Positions 63,350 to 64,000 of a DNA stretch of 64,000 nucleotides are shown piece after piece. Made by a program: the position numbers and the translations under genes. The stretch covers positions 62,001-126,000 of the forward strand of contig NZ_FNNN01000010.1 in assembly GCF_900106755.1 (NCBI RefSeq), written 5' to 3'. The stretch is from Bacteroides faecis MAJ27. Its GTDB lineage: Bacteria; Bacteroidota; Bacteroidia; Bacteroidales; Bacteroidaceae. The notes below the pieces were generated by a model, which searched no databases, was not told where the DNA came from, and worked only from the letters and a program-made list of their open reading frames with translations. Each line of letters begins with the position of its first letter. Position 1 is the first letter of the stretch.

Positions 63350-64000
63350 CTATTTGGTATAATTTCGGGCAAACTCTACCGGAACCGAATTGCTGAAGCT
63401 GCGACAGACTTCTGCTGCAAAGTCTTTTCCGCACTGAATGACTTTGTCCCATATTTCCTCGTTCAAGTTGTTCAGGTCACGGTAGCGGACATCGTATTTG
63501 AGCAGCCCGTAGATCAATCCGGCATTGAAGTTATCTCCGGCTCCGATGGTGCTGACTGCATCCAACGGCTCTATCGGATATTCTTTGCTCACTTGATTGG
63601 TACGGAGCGATACTTTATCGCCGCCTGCCGTGCAGATAAATCGGGGACAATAGAACTTGATCTTGTCCTTATAGATTTTGTCTGCATCCTGCATTCCGTA
63701 CATATAGAAGAAGTCCTCCAGTGATCCGCGTACAATATCCGCATACTCCAGATTCTCGATGATTGTAGGAGCAAGTTTCATTGCTTCGTTCTTATGAGAG
63801 GAACGGAAGTTCGGGTCATAATAGATAATTGCCTTTTTGTCCCGTGCCTGATCAAGCAGTTCCAGTATCTTTTCCCGGAGTACAGGATTCAGTGCATAGT
63901 AAGAGCCTACCATGACAATATCATCCTCTTCCAGTTTGGGGAACAGAACATCCAGACGTTGCTTGGGGTAATCTTTATAAAAGATATACTCGGCGTCACT
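63350..64000 (-). CDS. PfkB-family carbohydrate kinase (5' end outside window)
   Basis: The frame stays open to the last base of the window, so the N-terminal part is missing; about 217 residues are visible. The C-terminal half of the ribokinase fold is seen: a segment reading EEDDIVMVGSYYALN, then IIYYDPNFRSSHKNEA, the stretch ADIVRGSLEDFFYMYG, and the PfkB signature 2 STIGAGDNFNAGLIYGLL with the catalytic Asp in GAGD. These enzymes phosphorylate sugars such as fructose, ribose or 2-keto-3-deoxy sugars. The substrate cannot be fixed from the visible part. The stop is 93 bases upstream of the phosphatase -7 box, and the gene has no clear link to it. Confidence 0.92.
   Translation of the reverse strand, partial: SDAEYIFYKDYPKQRLDVLFPKLEEDDIVMVGSYYALNPVLREKILELLDQARDKKAIIYYDPNFRSSHKNEAMKLAPTIIENLEYADIVRGSLEDFFYMYGMQDADKIYKDKIKFYCPRFICTAGGDKVSLRTNQVSKEYPIEPLDAVSTIGAGDNFNAGLIYGLLKYDVRYRDLNNLNEEIWDKVIQCGKDFAAEVCRSFSNSVPVEFARNYTK

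Noticed and set aside
1-64000. tRNA, rRNA, prophage or complete insertion-sequence genes
   Set aside because: No tRNA-like cloverleaf, rRNA segment, integrase, phage structural gene or transposase frame was recognised on either strand by reading.

Overview
The window looks like chromosome of a gut Bacteroides, close to the B. thetaiotaomicron / B. ovatus / B. xylanisolvens group. Evidence seen directly: three SusC/SusD outer-membrane pairs, lipoprotein signal peptides, a one-protein hybrid two-component system (HTCS), an ECF sigma/FecR pair, Bacteroidetes-type -7 boxes (TAnnTTTG) in front of many genes, and housekeeping genes (ybeY, ruvB, a DEAD-box helicase) with Bacteroides-like sequences. 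No rRNA, tRNA, CRISPR array or transposase gene was found.

Left part (1-22.9 kb): two adjacent SusCD loci that carry proteases instead of glycoside hydrolases. Locus 1 is a SusC (cut by the left edge), a SusD, a DUF4843-type lipoprotein, a PKD-like lipoprotein and two large zinc-metalloprotease homologues (DUF5117/DUF5118 type). Locus 2 starts with an ECF sigma factor and a FecR anti-sigma, then a SusC with an N-terminal STN signalling domain, a SusD, an Mx1-type peptidase homologue and a third large metalloprotease. The first and third large proteases keep HExxHxxxxxH. The second, and the Mx1-like protein, have lost the zinc site. The set suggests uptake of peptides or protein-derived material, with both active and inactive surface or periplasmic peptidases.

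Middle (22.9-32.6 kb): ordinary genes: ybeY, an SpmA/SpmB-like fusion, ruvB, a serine esterase, a MOP-family flippase, a DUF389 membrane protein, a DPP7-type S46 dipeptidyl-peptidase and an EamA transporter.

Right part (32.7-58.1 kb): a large GH2 enzyme with its own promoter, then a 16-kb minus-strand operon for alpha-mannan: GH76, GH125, GH31, an IPT/NHL lipoprotein, SusC, SusD, a DUF4973-type lipoprotein, GH76 and GH92. A divergent HTCS sits at its head and is the likely regulator. By family knowledge, surface endo-alpha-1,6-mannanases (GH76) would cut the backbone, SusCD would import the products, and GH92, GH125 and GH31 would finish them in the periplasm.

Right end (58.1-64 kb): an intergenic stretch unusually rich in DNA palindromes: two related 80-86 bp hairpins with compensated stem changes and loops in opposite orientation, a 539-bp nested inverted repeat around a 22-bp tandem array, a MITE-like 149-bp palindrome, and a candidate structured RNA with its own promoter. 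One small unknown gene lies among them. A DEAD-box helicase, a lipoprotein tyrosine phosphatase and a PfkB sugar kinase (cut by the right edge) follow on the minus strand.
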